A stretch of DNA of 64,000 nt from Zymoseptoria tritici IPO323 (Eukaryota; Ascomycota; Dothideomycetes; Mycosphaerellales; Mycosphaerellaceae), in contig NC_018218.1 of NCBI RefSeq assembly GCF_000219625.1, positions 1,488,001 to 1,552,000 on the forward strand. The letters run 5' to 3'. Shown here in pieces: positions 63,417 to 64,000 of this stretch (within the stretch, counting starts at the first letter, position 1; each line of letters opens with the position of its first letter). The notes beneath the pieces were generated by a model. It had not been told where the DNA came from and ran no database searches. It worked only from the letters and a program-made list of their open reading frames with translations. Both the position numbers and the translations under genes were made by a program.

Positions 63417-63697
63417 GATGGCTGCCGTCGATCAGGTAAATTCCGAATTTGGCAATCGTGGAAGTGCAGAGGGAGGAAGGTTGGAGGTGGAAGAGCAGCA
63501 AACAATTTTAGGTTGCATCACGCCAGGGATAAAACTCCACCGTGGTTTCTGGTTTCTGTGCCAGAAGGCAAGGTGCCGCCCGCAATACCAAAGTTCTGAC
63601 TTGTCGAGCCAACAAGATACTACATTATTTCCATTTCAAGCCATACCTATGCATCCGCTTCTCTCTATAGAAGCCTCACCGCGCGCCCAAGCCGACC

Positions 63698-63931
63698 CTA
63701 ATTCAAAACATGATTGATGCCCGCAAGAAGCCCGCCCACTAAACCAGAAAAATGCCCAACATGCTCGCTCGTCTCGCTCGAACGTTCTCTCCAGCTGCTC
63801 TCGGTTCGGTTTCCATTCTTCGCCTCTGGCCTGCATGCCTCGACTCGCTGTTGCTGCTGCTCGTGCTGCTGCTCGTATAACCAATTCATCCACATCAATG
63901 ACGGCCCAATAGACCCAACACTCATCTCACT
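63698..63931 (-). CDS. 3' exon of a membrane protein, gene continues past right edge
   Basis: An acceptor (TTGACAG) at 63932-63938 opens a last exon reading SEMSVGSIGPSLMWMNWLYEQ, then a Gln-rich basic linker, then RPEAKNGNRTESSWRERSSE and SEHVGHFSGLVGGLLAGINH before the stop at 63698. The final GHFSGLVGGLLAG helix recalls the C-terminal helix of rhomboid-family or small fungal multi-pass proteins. Since only ~78 residues are visible, the family is a guess. An in-frame TGA upstream of the acceptor shows that this exon must be spliced or start at its own Met. Confidence 0.45.
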   Translation of the reverse strand, partial: SEMSVGSIGPSLMWMNWLYEQQHEQQQQRVEACRPEAKNGNRTESSWRERSSETSEHVGHFSGLVGGLLAGINHVLN

Positions 63932-64000
63932 CTGTCAAATCCCACCTCACGCCACCAGCCATCGCTCTGCCCATCGTGATCGCCACGGAACCTCCTGCGA

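Noticed and set aside
63636..63893. Alternative 85-codon minus-strand frame at the right end
   Set aside because: It overlaps the spliced exon frame that ends in a membrane helix, and has no hydrophobic or domain pattern.

Overview
The window looks like nuclear DNA of a filamentous ascomycete (Pezizomycotina; a dothideomycete is plausible but is inference only). The protein-coding genes have short GT-AG introns, mostly 49-163 bp, in otherwise long exons. Several families are typical of this group: a Bud2-type RasGAP, neutral trehalase, an Opy2 membrane anchor, a four-ZZ Nbr1 autophagy receptor, a fungal DUF6604 protein and a GPI-anchored wall protein. No bacterial operons, transposon ORFs, CRISPR arrays or rRNA were seen. 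I noticed no tRNA, but I could not search for tRNAs systematically.

Layout. 1-2946 (-): N-terminal 982 codons of a Bud2/Cla2-like RasGAP running off the left edge. 2947-6002: the longest gene-poor gap, with a tandem CCAAT array. 6003-7046 (-): conserved unknown protein. 8331-9452 (-): cyclophilin-40, with a perfect heat-shock element upstream. 9975-12790 (-): neutral trehalase with an unusual C-terminal tail. 14083-15473 (-): membrane-anchored SDR. 16176-17742 (-): pepsin-like protease gene interrupted by one TAG. 18540-22016 (-) and 23003-25272 (+): a divergent pair, PNUTS/Ppn1-like and Sly1. 25617-27803 (+): Btz/CASC3-domain protein. 28921-32566 (+): Nbr1. 33374-33983 (+): Ubc12. 34597-35835 (-) and 36407-37152 (+): a divergent pair, MOSC/mARC-like and Shb17-like.

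The next part carries surface functions. 37585-41025 (-) is a repeat-rich GPI wall protein. 43142-45157 (+) is a membrane protein with a catalytically degenerate pepsin fold. The two diverge from a 2.1 kb intergenic region. 45547-47009 (-) is a WD40 gene with an apparent one-base frameshift. 47665-49095 (-) is Opy2. 49716-50946 (-) and 51395-52521 (+) are a protein-histidine methyltransferase and a second SDR. 52787-54466 (-) is an unknown membrane/coiled-coil protein. 55207-58731 (-) is a Ccc2-type copper ATPase. 60100-60684 (-) is a divergent TBP-like factor. 61302-63416 (-) is a multiply disrupted DUF6604 gene. A membrane-protein 3' exon sits at the right edge.

Most genes are unrelated housekeeping functions: protein folding, trehalose mobilisation, ER-Golgi SNARE control, mRNA 3' processing/export, neddylation, selective autophagy and copper delivery to the Golgi. 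There is no biosynthetic cluster. The most unusual items are the divergent TBP paralogue, the three genes with reading-frame lesions, the dead aspartic-protease-like receptor and the repeat-built wall protein.
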